DNA from: Corallincola holothuriorum
Lineage (GTDB): Bacteria > Pseudomonadota > Gammaproteobacteria > Enterobacterales > Neiellaceae
Assembly (NCBI RefSeq): GCF_003336225.1
Contig: NZ_QPID01000001.1
Coordinates: 62,001 to 126,000 of the forward strand
DNA length: 64,000 nucleotides
Reading direction: 5' to 3'
Positions 16,245 through 25,379 of the stretch are shown piece by piece. Each line of letters begins with the position of its first letter. The stretch's first letter is position 1. Made by a program: the position numbers and the translations under genes. The notes below the pieces were generated by a model. It did not search any database. It saw only the letters and a list, made by a program, of their open reading frames with translations, and had not been told where the DNA came from.

Positions 16245-19200
16245 ATGACGAACCTTTGGCAGAGATACTTAGCTGTATTCACCGTCACACTATTACTGGG
16301 AATCTCCACTCAGAATTTTGTTCAGGCACAGCCTAAGTCGGGTGTCTCTTATGCCGACGACTTGCCACATATTACGGTTGCGGTTCCTATGGGCTCTCAG
16401 GAAGGTGAGTTAAAAGGAGGAGGGCACGACAGGGTTTTAGAATATGTGGTGGCGCTATGGCGCTATATTGGTCAGCGAGAAGGATTTGAACTGACTTTCA
16501 TTCCTTTGACTATGTCAGAGGCAAGTGTTGCGTTGGAGCGAGGCGATGTGGATGTCATCGCAGCAGCCATGTATTCAGAAGCGCTGAATCAGACGGCGTA
16601 CTTTAGTATTCCTTACCTGTTGGCTGATGGTGCAGTTTTTCGTCGTCACGATGTCGAAGGCGAACTAAACCTGGCTGTCCATACACCGATGTCTTTGCCG
16701 GTAGAGTTCTCATTGGTTGACCCGTCCCGCACGTCGATGAGTCGTGATTTAAATGAACTGCTAATCGATCCTGATAACGTTGATATGATCTATACCTGGT
16801 GCGCCGAGCTTTGTGCACGCCCAATGTTGCAACAGCTAGGGTTGGCTGATGACTTTATCCGTGTCCATGAAGATGTGCCTTCGTTTAGCTTCCGGGCAGC
16901 TGTATCGCGCCGCAATAGAGAGTTGGCACTGGTTATTAATCGCGGGTTAAGAAGTATCGATCGCAACAGTGCAAAGAGGTTGTGGCAGCGACACATGGGC
17001 GACACATTGGTCTCCTTTACGCCATTAATTGGCCAGTTTGTCACGCCTGTGTCTGATGCCCAGCAAAACTACTTGATTGATCATCCTGTTGAGACTATCG
17101 GCCTGGGTGATGACGGCTACCCGCCCTATAGTATTGTCGGCGATTTTTATGCGTCGGGCTTCTCAATCGAACTGATTAAGATCATTAGCCGCCGCGTGGG
17201 TTTTGAGGTGAGGTCAGAGACCTATGGTTCGTTTGAAAATGCGCTAGATGAATTGAAAAAAAATCGCTACAGCATATTCCCACACATGTATCAAACAGCG
17301 GAGCGGAGTGAAAGCCTGCTTTTTACGTCTCCGATTGATGCCGCAAGTGGAACGGTATTTAGTCGCGATAATTTCCCGCTGGAAACAATCGCAGAACTCG
17401 ATGGGCATCGGATCGCCGTGGTCAAAGGATTTCATGATACCTATTTATTGGAGCAGACGTTAAAAGAAGCAGAGTTTGTCTATATAAAGGGGATATCTGA
17501 AGCTTTAATCGCGGTATCGGAAGGGTACGCAGATGCGTTTTTTGGTAAAGATCTGAGCACCGTATATGCGATAAATAGGTTGGGGTTAACCAATTTAGAG
17601 GCGCGTCAGGACAGTACTTTTGATATGCAGTTGATGGAAAGGATGAGCGTCAGTAAGCAGCGCCCTGAGCTTGCGGACCTTCTTGAATTCTCATTGAATT
17701 CGCTTTCTGAAGTTGAGCAAGCTGAGTTGTCTAGACGTTGGACACGGAATCGCTTTGAAGTGGGTACCGACAATCGCGAGATGATCCGTGACCTGTTGAC
17801 CTATGGTAGTGGACTGTCTCTCTTCGTCGCTGTTGTTTTTCTCTACCAGCGCCGCCAGATCTCCCGCCGTCGCCAAGCACAACTGCACCTGGAAAAAGCG
17901 TTAGCCACAGCTGAGTTGGCAACGTCAGAAGCGACGCAGTCTGCGCGAGCCAAGACAGACTTCTTAGCACGCATGAGCCACGAAATACGTACCCCGATGA
18001 ATGGTGTGTTGGGCATGGCTGAAGCATTGTCATTTACCCGATTAAGTGATGATCAAAAAGACTTACTGAGCACGCTGAATGGATCCGCCCGCAACCTGAT
18101 GGCGCTGCTCAACGATGTGCTCGACTTTTCCAAAATGGATGCGGGGCAGCTGAAATTAGAAAATATTCCATTGAATCTCAATACTTGCCTGCAAAGTGCC
18201 ATCGATAACTTTAGACACAAGGCTATTTCAGCTGATTTGAGGTTAGGGCTGCGCTTGGATCCGGGATTGGCCAGTCAATACTACGGTGATCCAACGCGTT
18301 TGATGCAGGTGGTTAATAACCTGGTCTCTAATTCAATCAAATTCACTGCGCAAGGGTTTGTGGAAATATCAGCACAGCTGATTGCTGTCGATGAGAAAGA
18401 CCACTTTAAACACGTTATTCGCATTGACGTACGAGACAGTGGTATTGGGATCCCGGAGGACAAGTTAGACACGTTGTTTAATCCGTTTGTACAAGCAGAA
18501 GGTGATACCACGCGCCGGTTTGGTGGCTCTGGTCTGGGCTTGAGTATCTGCAAAGAGATCATTGAGGTGATGGGGGGACAGATCCAAGTAGCGTCGATAG
18601 TTGGTCGAGGTAGCTTGTTCTCTATTGATCTAACCCTGCAAGCGATGGAAGCGGGCATTGAGGATAATTCGCCTGTTGAGCTGGCGTCTCTATTTGATGC
18701 CACACCTAACGACGTTGATGTTTCCGTGTTGAAGGTTTTGGTAGCGGAAGATAACAAAGTGAACCTTAAGGTGATCTCTGGGCAGTTGGCACGGCTGGGT
18801 ATTGATGCAGACACTGCAGAAAATGGCTTGATTGCTTATCAAATGTATCAGCAGAAGCACTATGACTTGGTGTTGTCGGATTGCCATATGCCTGAGATGG
18901 ACGGCTTCGCTCTGGCAGCGAAGATATCTGAGGAGCGTGACGGCGAGGTGCCCTATCTGATCGCTGTCACCGCAGATGCTCAAAGTGGTGCTGCAGAGAA
19001 GTGTTACGCGGCGGGGTTTGATAGTTACATCTCAAAACCTTGTCCGGCAGAAGTGTTGGAGGCGAAATTAGCTGAGGCAGTTAGGCATATGGCACAAGAC
19101 TCAGCGCAGCTGATGACACCTGCTGATCCGTCACCCTTTGTGATGCAAGAAGATGCAGCGCAGTTTCCATCACTGCCAACCACTCCTGTGGATGAGGTGG

Positions 19201-19826
19201 CGCAGTCGGAGTTTGGCTGGATAGGTGAGGCTGCTATCGACGAAGAGGATAGCTTGGTTGAGCTCGATGATGATCTAGCTGTTTTTGCCGCAACATTGTC
19301 GGAAGAGGGCGGTACGCAACAAAGTGTTTCAGTACTGGAAGACACCACTTTGAACGCGGGACCGAGTGAAAACGCTACCGTAAGCAAAAGTCAAAAAATG
19401 GCCAGTGTCGCCGCCCTGAAAATCAGCGATGTAGAGAACCTGCTAGATCGCGACCATGTGTTGACCCTTAGTGGCGATGATATGGAGATGGCGAAGGATG
19501 TCATGGGGGTTTATTTAGAGACCAACATGGAAGATCTCAGAGACATACAACAAGCGCTGGATGACGAAAATTACCCGCAAATAAAGGACGTTGCCCATCG
19601 CATAAAGGGCGGTGTCAGGTATTTAGGGGCGGTGCCATTGGGAGACTTGGCCCAACATATTGAGGGATTTGCACTGCAAAGACAGTCTGCTGCCGTCATC
19701 GAGTCTGTAGCTCAACTGTGCGACGGATTGATCTTACTTAGAAATGAAGTGGTGGAGTGGTTTGAAGAGCTGAATGGTGTTGGCGCTACGTCATGTCCCG
19801 AGCAAGATCTGGAGGTAGTGCAATGA
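16245..19826 (+). CDS. EvgS/BvgS-like hybrid sensor histidine kinase
   Basis: About 1193 residues. It senses through two periplasmic solute-binding (SBP_bac_3) domains, one after the other (about 40-275 and 285-505; the second contains GLGDDGYPPYSIVG). A membrane helix near 520-540 follows, then HisKA with His579 in MSHEIRTPMNG, a HATPase domain (NNLVSNSIKFT, DSGIGIP, GSGLGLSI), a receiver with Asp879 in LSDCHMPEMDG, an acidic linker, and an HPt domain with His1118 in VAHRIKGG. This is a complete four-step phosphorelay. ATG 16245 is preferred because it has AAGG 6 nt upstream and starts a signal sequence; ATG 16203 is possible. The stop overlaps the next gene's start (ATGA). Confidence 0.93.
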   Translation: MTNLWQRYLAVFTVTLLLGISTQNFVQAQPKSGVSYADDLPHITVAVPMGSQEGELKGGGHDRVLEYVVALWRYIGQREGFELTFIPLTMSEASVALERGDVDVIAAAMYSEALNQTAYFSIPYLLADGAVFRRHDVEGELNLAVHTPMSLPVEFSLVDPSRTSMSRDLNELLIDPDNVDMIYTWCAELCARPMLQQLGLADDFIRVHEDVPSFSFRAAVSRRNRELALVINRGLRSIDRNSAKRLWQRHMGDTLVSFTPLIGQFVTPVSDAQQNYLIDHPVETIGLGDDGYPPYSIVGDFYASGFSIELIKIISRRVGFEVRSETYGSFENALDELKKNRYSIFPHMYQTAERSESLLFTSPIDAASGTVFSRDNFPLETIAELDGHRIAVVKGFHDTYLLEQTLKEAEFVYIKGISEALIAVSEGYADAFFGKDLSTVYAINRLGLTNLEARQDSTFDMQLMERMSVSKQRPELADLLEFSLNSLSEVEQAELSRRWTRNRFEVGTDNREMIRDLLTYGSGLSLFVAVVFLYQRRQISRRRQAQLHLEKALATAELATSEATQSARAKTDFLARMSHEIRTPMNGVLGMAEALSFTRLSDDQKDLLSTLNGSARNLMALLNDVLDFSKMDAGQLKLENIPLNLNTCLQSAIDNFRHKAISADLRLGLRLDPGLASQYYGDPTRLMQVVNNLVSNSIKFTAQGFVEISAQLIAVDEKDHFKHVIRIDVRDSGIGIPEDKLDTLFNPFVQAEGDTTRRFGGSGLGLSICKEIIEVMGGQIQVASIVGRGSLFSIDLTLQAMEAGIEDNSPVELASLFDATPNDVDVSVLKVLVAEDNKVNLKVISGQLARLGIDADTAENGLIAYQMYQQKHYDLVLSDCHMPEMDGFALAAKISEERDGEVPYLIAVTADAQSGAAEKCYAAGFDSYISKPCPAEVLEAKLAEAVRHMAQDSAQLMTPADPSPFVMQEDAAQFPSLPTTPVDEVAQSEFGWIGEAAIDEEDSLVELDDDLAVFAATLSEEGGTQQSVSVLEDTTLNAGPSENATVSKSQKMASVAALKISDVENLLDRDHVLTLSGDDMEMAKDVMGVYLETNMEDLRDIQQALDDENYPQIKDVAHRIKGGVRYLGAVPLGDLAQHIEGFALQRQSAAVIESVAQLCDGLILLRNEVVEWFEELNGVGATSCPEQDLEVVQ

Positions 19827-21223
19827 GGTGGTATCGTTCGATAGAGACGCAGATGAGTGCGATATTACTAGTCGTAAGCACCGTGGTATGTGTTCTGTTG
19901 TCGGTGGGCTCTAGCTATTACATACAAAAAGAGACCCATCATTTTGAGTTGGAAGTGCTCGAAAAAATTGCCAATGCAGCCGGTTACAATATCTCAGCTC
20001 AAAGCGAAGAGCTGTCTACAGTGGTTGCTGATTGGGCCCAGTGGGACGATACCTATCAGTATCTCATTCAGCCATATCAAGCCTATCTCACTGATAATTT
20101 TAGTCAGGGAACGCTTGAGCGCTCTAAACTTGCTGGTGCCCAGTTGTATTCGGTGAATGGTGAACTTGTCGCAAGTAGTGAAGGATTTCTCGACGGCGCG
20201 AGTGGTATCAGTGTAGCGGTTGCAGGCGCTCTAGCTAGGGCTGGCGGATCCCAGGTGTCTGGGGTACTCGCTTACCGTAATACAACCCTCTTCTTTAGTG
20301 CCCATGCCGTGACAGATACCGACGCTGTTCGTCAAAGCAATGGTTGGTTAGTGATGTTTCGTCATCCAAACAGTTTACAGCTGGACCAGTTTGGACGGGC
20401 GCTAGGTGTCACCATCTCAGTTGAGCAATCGTTTAGGCCATCGGTTCCATTGGCTTTCCTGATGCGGGGGACGTTGAGCGCAAAATATCGTCACAGTATC
20501 GAAGATGCGTCTGACTTGTTAAGTGCTAGCTATTATCTGGTATTCGATAACAGCCAACTACCGATTGTTTTGAATATTGGGTCAAAGCAGCCTCTGGGAT
20601 TTATGAGTTCGCTAAAGCACCTCGTGGTGCCGTTAGTCACGCTGTTTTTTGGTATGAGCGGGATCCTTGTTTTGCTATTGCGCAGTCACGTAACGCGTCC
20701 CATTGTTAATATTTGTCGCGCTTTATCTGGTCCGAAGGTTGACGCCGAAAGGTTGAAGCAGCTTGCTGCTGGACGTAATGATGAGTTCAGTCGTTTGGCA
20801 TTCAGGGTGAAATCACTGTTTGACCAGGTTTACGCAAAAAACAGTTTTAATGAGTTACTGCTGGATGCCATTGGTGATGAAATTCTAACCATCAATGAAA
20901 AGGGTGAAGTGGTTTACGTTAACCCCTCGGCCAGTGAATGGTTGAGCATGCCGATGGAACAGCTTCGTGGTCAGCGCCTCGACTTCTTGCTTAATAATTG
21001 TGATGACAATGGTTCAACGGCCTTTTGGGTAAATAGTGTCTTGGCGGGAAAAAGTCTGCACCAATATTGTCGTATTCGTGTGTTAGGGCATTCTGACGAA
21101 CAAACTGTTGAAGTGAAGGCACACCCGATAGCACCGAATGGTCCAGGTGACCAGGGAGGCATCTTTATCATCCGCCAGCACCTGGTTGGTATGAATGAGT
21201 ATCAACGTCAGATGGTAGGGTGA
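19823..21223 (+). CDS. CHASE4-HAMP-PAS sensor protein without output domain (copy 1)
   Basis: A 466-residue membrane protein. A helix at about 9-32 leads into a periplasmic CHASE4 domain (about 35-255) that has the signature DWAQWDDTYQYL. A second helix (VVPLVTLFFGMSGILVLLL), a HAMP-like linker (RPIVNICRALSG ... RNDEFSRLAFRVKSLFDQV) and a PAS domain (LLDAIGDEILTINEKGEVVYVN) follow. It then stops, with no kinase, GGDEF, EAL or methyl-accepting domain. ATG 19823 has GGAGG 7 nt upstream and overlaps the kinase stop, so it is coupled to the kinase. It may tune that kinase by direct contact. The next gene is a diverged copy. Confidence 0.88.
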   Translation: MRWYRSIETQMSAILLVVSTVVCVLLSVGSSYYIQKETHHFELEVLEKIANAAGYNISAQSEELSTVVADWAQWDDTYQYLIQPYQAYLTDNFSQGTLERSKLAGAQLYSVNGELVASSEGFLDGASGISVAVAGALARAGGSQVSGVLAYRNTTLFFSAHAVTDTDAVRQSNGWLVMFRHPNSLQLDQFGRALGVTISVEQSFRPSVPLAFLMRGTLSAKYRHSIEDASDLLSASYYLVFDNSQLPIVLNIGSKQPLGFMSSLKHLVVPLVTLFFGMSGILVLLLRSHVTRPIVNICRALSGPKVDAERLKQLAAGRNDEFSRLAFRVKSLFDQVYAKNSFNELLLDAIGDEILTINEKGEVVYVNPSASEWLSMPMEQLRGQRLDFLLNNCDDNGSTAFWVNSVLAGKSLHQYCRIRVLGHSDEQTVEVKAHPIAPNGPGDQGGIFIIRQHLVGMNEYQRQMVG

Positions 21224-21233
21224 GGGTCGCAGC

Positions 21234-22652
21234 ATGAGTTGGAAAAAATCTGTAGAACGTCGTTTGCTTATCACTATCGGTGCATGTTGCTCGGTGCTGC
21301 TACTGGTCATGTCGCTGAGTACCGCTGTTTTTATGCATCTAGAGCAGCAGTCGTGGGAGAACAATAGGGTCACGAGTTTAGGTGAAATGGCGAGTGAATT
21401 AATTGAAAATCGCTATCAGCAGCTAGCAGACTTGTCTCTTAAATACGCAAAAAATGATGCGACTTATCAATACATTGAAGATGCCAGTTATGATTTTGTA
21501 GTCAGCAATCTACAGCTGGAATCGTTACGGAATTCAAGGATTGTTGGCATATTGATTCAAGATCATGAGGGCTATTTTATTAACAGTAAGAGCACCCTTA
21601 ATGTCAAATTTAGCAATCTTATGACGGATGGGCTTTTGGACTTGCCATTGCAAGAGAATGACGCGCTATACCAACAAGGTGTCATGACATTCCATAATCA
21701 AATTTACCTGTTTGTTAGAGTGCCTGTGACTGATTCCACCGGTACCGCATTAACAAATGGAGCTATTACGTTAATTCGAGAGTTTGATAATGAGATGATG
21801 AAGGACATTGGTAGTGATATGGGTGCTTTCTTTAATTTGGAAGTGGTCGCGCCGTCACTCGCTTTGAAGGTGTTCGCTCACGGTTTTAACAATGAAGCGA
21901 CGCTGATGAATGTGGCAAGGGAAAGAGGCAAAGTGAGAGCACATTTTAGCCTTTACCCCACGGATAACGCTTACGTATTGCAAGGTCAGATTGTTTTCGA
22001 CCAGTACCAAGGTGGCTGGACTAATTTATTGTGGCTGATTGTGATTATCTTAGTCGCGTTATCTGTTGCTGTTTATTTGATGCATTATTGGCTGAAACAA
22101 CAGATCACCTTACCTGTACAAGAGCTGGTTAAGCACTTGGGCGAAAAACAATCGGTGGCCGATCCGTACCGCCCCATCATTAGCCATCGAGAAGATGAAT
22201 TTGGTGCACTTTCAGCGCAAATTAATCGTGTGTTTAGCCTGTTGTATCAACAACACACGTTTAACCGCGTTCTTTTTGATGCTATCGGTGAAGCGATTGT
22301 TACTGTCGATTTCCAAGGGCGACTGACTTTCGCGAATCCTGCCGCCGTGTCATTTTTTGGTTTGGACGAATCACTCTTGTTACAGCAAAGACTCGACTTT
22401 TTGATCTCTAACCAAACGGTTGATTCACCTTGTGCCACTTCAATGGTTCGGAAGATCACGCAGCATGGTGAACATATTGATTTAGCCTGTCAGTTACGGG
22501 TGCTATCAAATAATGAAAAGGTTATTAGCACCGTCATTTGTGGGCATCCTATGCAACTGGATGATGATACTGCGATGGGAGCTGTTTTCATTATTCGCAT
22601 AGTTAAGTCGCATGCTGTAGAGACTAAGACGGCGTCCTATTCAGCTGCTTAA
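21234..22652 (+). CDS. CHASE4-HAMP-PAS sensor protein without output domain (copy 2)
   Basis: A 472-residue paralogue of the preceding gene with the same layout: helix at 12-35, CHASE4-like sensor to about 260 (the signature is altered to KYAKNDATYQYI, with the tryptophan replaced by tyrosine), a second helix (NLLWLIVIILVALSVAVYLMHY), HAMP (LPVQELVKHLGE ... REDEFGALSAQINRVF) and PAS (LFDAIGEAIVTVDFQGRLTFANP). It also has no output domain. It starts 10 nt after copy 1, as part of the same operon. The divergence in the sensor half suggests a different ligand. It is the last gene of the operon. Confidence 0.87.
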   Translation: MSWKKSVERRLLITIGACCSVLLLVMSLSTAVFMHLEQQSWENNRVTSLGEMASELIENRYQQLADLSLKYAKNDATYQYIEDASYDFVVSNLQLESLRNSRIVGILIQDHEGYFINSKSTLNVKFSNLMTDGLLDLPLQENDALYQQGVMTFHNQIYLFVRVPVTDSTGTALTNGAITLIREFDNEMMKDIGSDMGAFFNLEVVAPSLALKVFAHGFNNEATLMNVARERGKVRAHFSLYPTDNAYVLQGQIVFDQYQGGWTNLLWLIVIILVALSVAVYLMHYWLKQQITLPVQELVKHLGEKQSVADPYRPIISHREDEFGALSAQINRVFSLLYQQHTFNRVLFDAIGEAIVTVDFQGRLTFANPAAVSFFGLDESLLLQQRLDFLISNQTVDSPCATSMVRKITQHGEHIDLACQLRVLSNNEKVISTVICGHPMQLDDDTAMGAVFIIRIVKSHAVETKTASYSAA

Positions 22653-22755
22653 GTCATTGGTTACATAGATTTTCTGTGTTCATCTAGATTGTTGGTGGGT
22701 AATTGTTTCGGTGATCCGTTATTTTTCTGGGGTGAGTACTACGGATTGCCAGTGC

Positions 22756-22775
22756 CGCGGTCGTTCATGACCGCG
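22756..22775 (+). terminator. Possible terminator hairpin after the kinase operon
   Basis: CGCGGTC / GACCGCG, perfect over 7 bp with a 6-nt loop, 104 bp after the last sensor gene. There is no T-run after it, so termination may need Rho, or the repeat may be an operator. Confidence 0.35.
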
Positions 22776-22943
22776 TTATGCCAGCTTGTTCGTTAGCTTG
22801 GCTTGGTCACTCTATTCAATGTGACAGTTCTCATCACGCCCCTAGCCATCGCTCTTTGTTAACCACGCTAACTGCTTGGTGAAATTTATATTATTCAGTC
22901 TATTACGTTGCTATAACCCGACTATACTTTGCGTTAATTGCGA

Positions 22944-23678
22944 ATGTATTGTGAGGGAAGCGTATTGACTACCGGTGAAATCGGCGCAATTGAATGGCCA
23001 TGTGAACTGACTCAAGCGCTGAAAGACGCGTTAATCAGTATCGCTCAACCAACCAATCAAATTGGTGAAGCTAGCACCCACGGCGGAATATGGACTGTAA
23101 AAGGTGTTGTTTATGTGGTGAGTGGCACAGTTAAACTTTGCCTTATGTCACAAGATGCGTCCAACCTGATGGGGGCGCTAATGGGACCGCACGATTGGGT
23201 TGGTGCAGCATCTGTCGATAACGATACAAACTTTTCTGTTTACGTTGAAGAAGTTGAACCCGTGCAGCTTTTGTATTTTCCTGCGAATCTTGTTCAGAAA
23301 TTGTGTATTGAAAAGCCTGAATGCTACAAATGGTTGTTTCATTGCATAAGTCGAATGCAGCCTAAATGGTTTCAGGCAAAGCTGACATCGCTGCATGACA
23401 AAAAACTTCGGGTGGTTTATGCCCTGATGTCGCTGGCTTCAATGTCGCCAAAGATGGCAGGTGTTTTGCCAAAAATTAGAATATCACAACAGCAGCTGAG
23501 TGATGTTTGTGGTTTAAGTCGCCCCCGAGTTAATGGCGTATTAAAGAGTTTGGAAGGCGAGGGTAGCATCCAGGTTTCTCGCGGCGCGGTGCAGATCTTG
23601 GATACGGCCAAGCTGGGTCATCAACTGGATGATTTGAATCTGACCTTCCACGATCCCCGTGCAGTCGTTACGCGTTAG
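22944..23678 (+). CDS. Crp/Fnr-family transcription regulator
   Basis: About 244 residues. Residues 20-135 fold as a cyclic-nucleotide-like beta roll (GGIWTVKGVVYVVSGTVKLCLM), but the residues that bind cAMP in CRP are not apparent. The FNR-type cluster of N-terminal cysteines is also missing, so the signal is unknown. Residues 150-230 carry the winged helix-turn-helix: RISQQQLSDVCGLSRPRVNGVLKSLEGEG, followed by the wing. The start is unclear: ATG 22944 has no ribosome site, while TTG 22965 has GAGGGAAG just upstream and may be used. It is convergent with yfcE. Targets are not known. Confidence 0.8.
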   Translation: MYCEGSVLTTGEIGAIEWPCELTQALKDALISIAQPTNQIGEASTHGGIWTVKGVVYVVSGTVKLCLMSQDASNLMGALMGPHDWVGAASVDNDTNFSVYVEEVEPVQLLYFPANLVQKLCIEKPECYKWLFHCISRMQPKWFQAKLTSLHDKKLRVVYALMSLASMSPKMAGVLPKIRISQQQLSDVCGLSRPRVNGVLKSLEGEGSIQVSRGAVQILDTAKLGHQLDDLNLTFHDPRAVVTR

Positions 23679-23758
23679 GCGCTTGGTCGAAAAATCGATA
23701 TGTTCTGGCGTGCTGTTGTAAAAGGGCAACGTCACCGCAATCTGTTATCCGGTAATCT

Positions 23759-24307
23759 TTAGTTCAGCGCATCTTGCTCGATGATTTCACCGTCATCTAA
23801 TCGAATGATCTTCAATGTCTTGTCGGCGTAACAGCCAAATGTTGCAGGGTGACCCTCTCTGGGCATGGTGATGGAACCCGGGTTAAAAATGCGATGGCTT
23901 GGCTGTAAATCAATTTTTGGTACATGAAAGTGGCCATAGCAAAATAGGTCGTTGTCACTTAATGCTGGCATCATGTCAGGTGAATACAGGTGACCGTGGC
24001 TGAGAAACCAGCGTCGTCCATCCAACAATAAATGGTTGTAATCGGCTGTGATAGGGAAAGCGAGTAGCGCCTGATCGACCTCGCTGTCGCAGTTTCCCCT
24101 GACGGCAATAATTCGGTCAGCGTATTGGTTCAGCAAGGCTGCAGTTGTTTGCGGATCATAACCTAAAGGCAGCGGGTTTCGCGGGCCGTGGTTGAGCAGA
24201 TCGCCCAATAAAACAAGATAGTCAAATTTGCCATCAACAAAGTGTTTGAGTAGCTGTTTGGTTGCGTGGGCGCAGCCATGAATGTCTGATGCAATAAGTA
24301 ATTTCAT
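23759..24307 (-). CDS. yfcE: YfcE-type metallophosphodiesterase
   Basis: A 182-residue calcineurin-like phosphoesterase of the YfcE/MJ0936 family; E. coli YfcE is a manganese-dependent phosphodiesterase of unknown natural substrate. All metal-binding motifs are visible: SDIHG (residues 7-11), LLGDLLNHGPRN, GNCDSE, SHGH and GHFHVP. The start chosen is ATG 24307 (MKLLIASDIHG), which agrees with homologues and has GGAAACGAG upstream; an ATG seven codons earlier is less likely. It stands alone, convergent with the Crp-like gene. Confidence 0.93.
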   Translation of the reverse strand: MKLLIASDIHGCAHATKQLLKHFVDGKFDYLVLLGDLLNHGPRNPLPLGYDPQTTAALLNQYADRIIAVRGNCDSEVDQALLAFPITADYNHLLLDGRRWFLSHGHLYSPDMMPALSDNDLFCYGHFHVPKIDLQPSHRIFNPGSITMPREGHPATFGCYADKTLKIIRLDDGEIIEQDALN

Positions 24308-24697
24308 CTCGTTTCCATGCTTATCCAATTGTTGCCTGATACGCCATCATCCTGTTTATATGATCCAGCGTTCTTGGCGCCCAGAGCGTAGCAAAGGGCG
24401 ATCTGGTTTAGTTTGAGTTTAGTCACTGTTGCCGATGCTTCTTGTCATTTTCAGGTTTTTTGATCACCGGAGTGCGCAAGAATTCGTAAATAAGTTCAAC
24501 CATTTGTCGGTTTGTTTCGTAAGCTTGATGATAGCTACTTTGAGGCATTGGCAATGCTCCGAATGCCACCTCAATGTGAGGCTAACGATTATTCTTCGAA
24601 GAAATTTGTTGCGGGTGGATCAGGTAAACGCCGTTGTGATGTTTGCATCATTCCGCAGGATCTGTTGCTAATAGAAATAGGTTGGTGGATTTAGTTC
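24308..24697. other. Intergenic region between yfcE and the ABC operon
   Basis: This divergent interval should hold the promoters of yfcE and of the ABC operon. A 60-codon frame (24512-24694, TTG start, weak ribosome site) ends 3 nt before the ATPase gene and contains KRRCDVC. It might be a small protein but the evidence is poor. No hairpin of note. Confidence 0.4.
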
Positions 24698-25378
24698 ATG
24701 CTGAAATTATCGGGCGTTTACAAAGGTTACGCTGACGTGAGTAACGGTGAACAGGAGCCAGAAAACGATTGTGTTATTCGTGGGGTGGATCTTTCGTTAG
24801 CATCAGGTAAAAGCTTGGCATTGATGGGGGCAAGTGGCTCGGGGAAAAGTACGCTACTTCATCTTATTGGCGGTATGGATCAGGTGTCGGCGGGGCAGAT
24901 CCATTTCAATGATCAACGTATCGACAATGCGAATGAGCAATGCTTGAGTGCCTATCGGCGGGTCGAGCTCGGTTTTGTATTTCAACAGTTTAATTTACTG
25001 CCTACTTTGAGTGTTAGGGATAATATCGCCTTTCCTAGGCGGCTGTTGGGTTTGCCTGAACACGATGATCATACGGAAACGTTAATCTGCCGCCTGGCAC
25101 TCGATGATTTGTTGGATCGTTGGCCGGATCAGCTGTCTGGTGGCCAGCAACAGCGTGTTGCAATCGCCAGGGCGTTGGCTCATCAACCCAAGTTGCTATT
25201 GGCTGATGAGCCGACCGGAAATCTCGATGATCATATGAGCCATGAAGTGATGGCACTGTTGGTTGATCTAAGCCGTCAGGCCGGCAGTGCACTGATCATG
25301 GTGACCCACAGCCGAGAGATGGCAAATTATCTTGGCTCGCAGATGCAGCTGCATGACGGTCAGCTTGAGGCGATCTGA
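24698..25378 (+). CDS. LolD-like ABC transporter ATPase
   Basis: A 226-residue ATPase subunit of the MacB/LolD class. Walker A is GASGSGKST (about 46-54), the Q-loop is VFQQFNLLPTLS, the signature is LSGGQQQR, Walker B is LLLADEPTGNLD and the switch histidine is in VTHSR. The permease starts 1 nt after its stop, so the pair forms one transporter. Together with the downstream AttH-like lipoprotein, this is the arrangement of the Agrobacterium attEFGH type. Transporters of this class often move lipids, peptides or lipoproteins rather than solutes. Confidence 0.92.
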   Translation: MLKLSGVYKGYADVSNGEQEPENDCVIRGVDLSLASGKSLALMGASGSGKSTLLHLIGGMDQVSAGQIHFNDQRIDNANEQCLSAYRRVELGFVFQQFNLLPTLSVRDNIAFPRRLLGLPEHDDHTETLICRLALDDLLDRWPDQLSGGQQQRVAIARALAHQPKLLLADEPTGNLDDHMSHEVMALLVDLSRQAGSALIMVTHSREMANYLGSQMQLHDGQLEAI

Positions 25379-25379
25379 T

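Noticed and set aside
22820-22836. CRP-like site upstream of the Crp/Fnr-family gene
   Set aside because: The left half TGTGA is exact but the right half is TCATC instead of TCACA; too weak to report as a site.
24512-24694. 60-codon frame before the LolD-like ATPase
   Set aside because: TTG start with a poor ribosome site and no recognisable content; position right before the operon is the only support.
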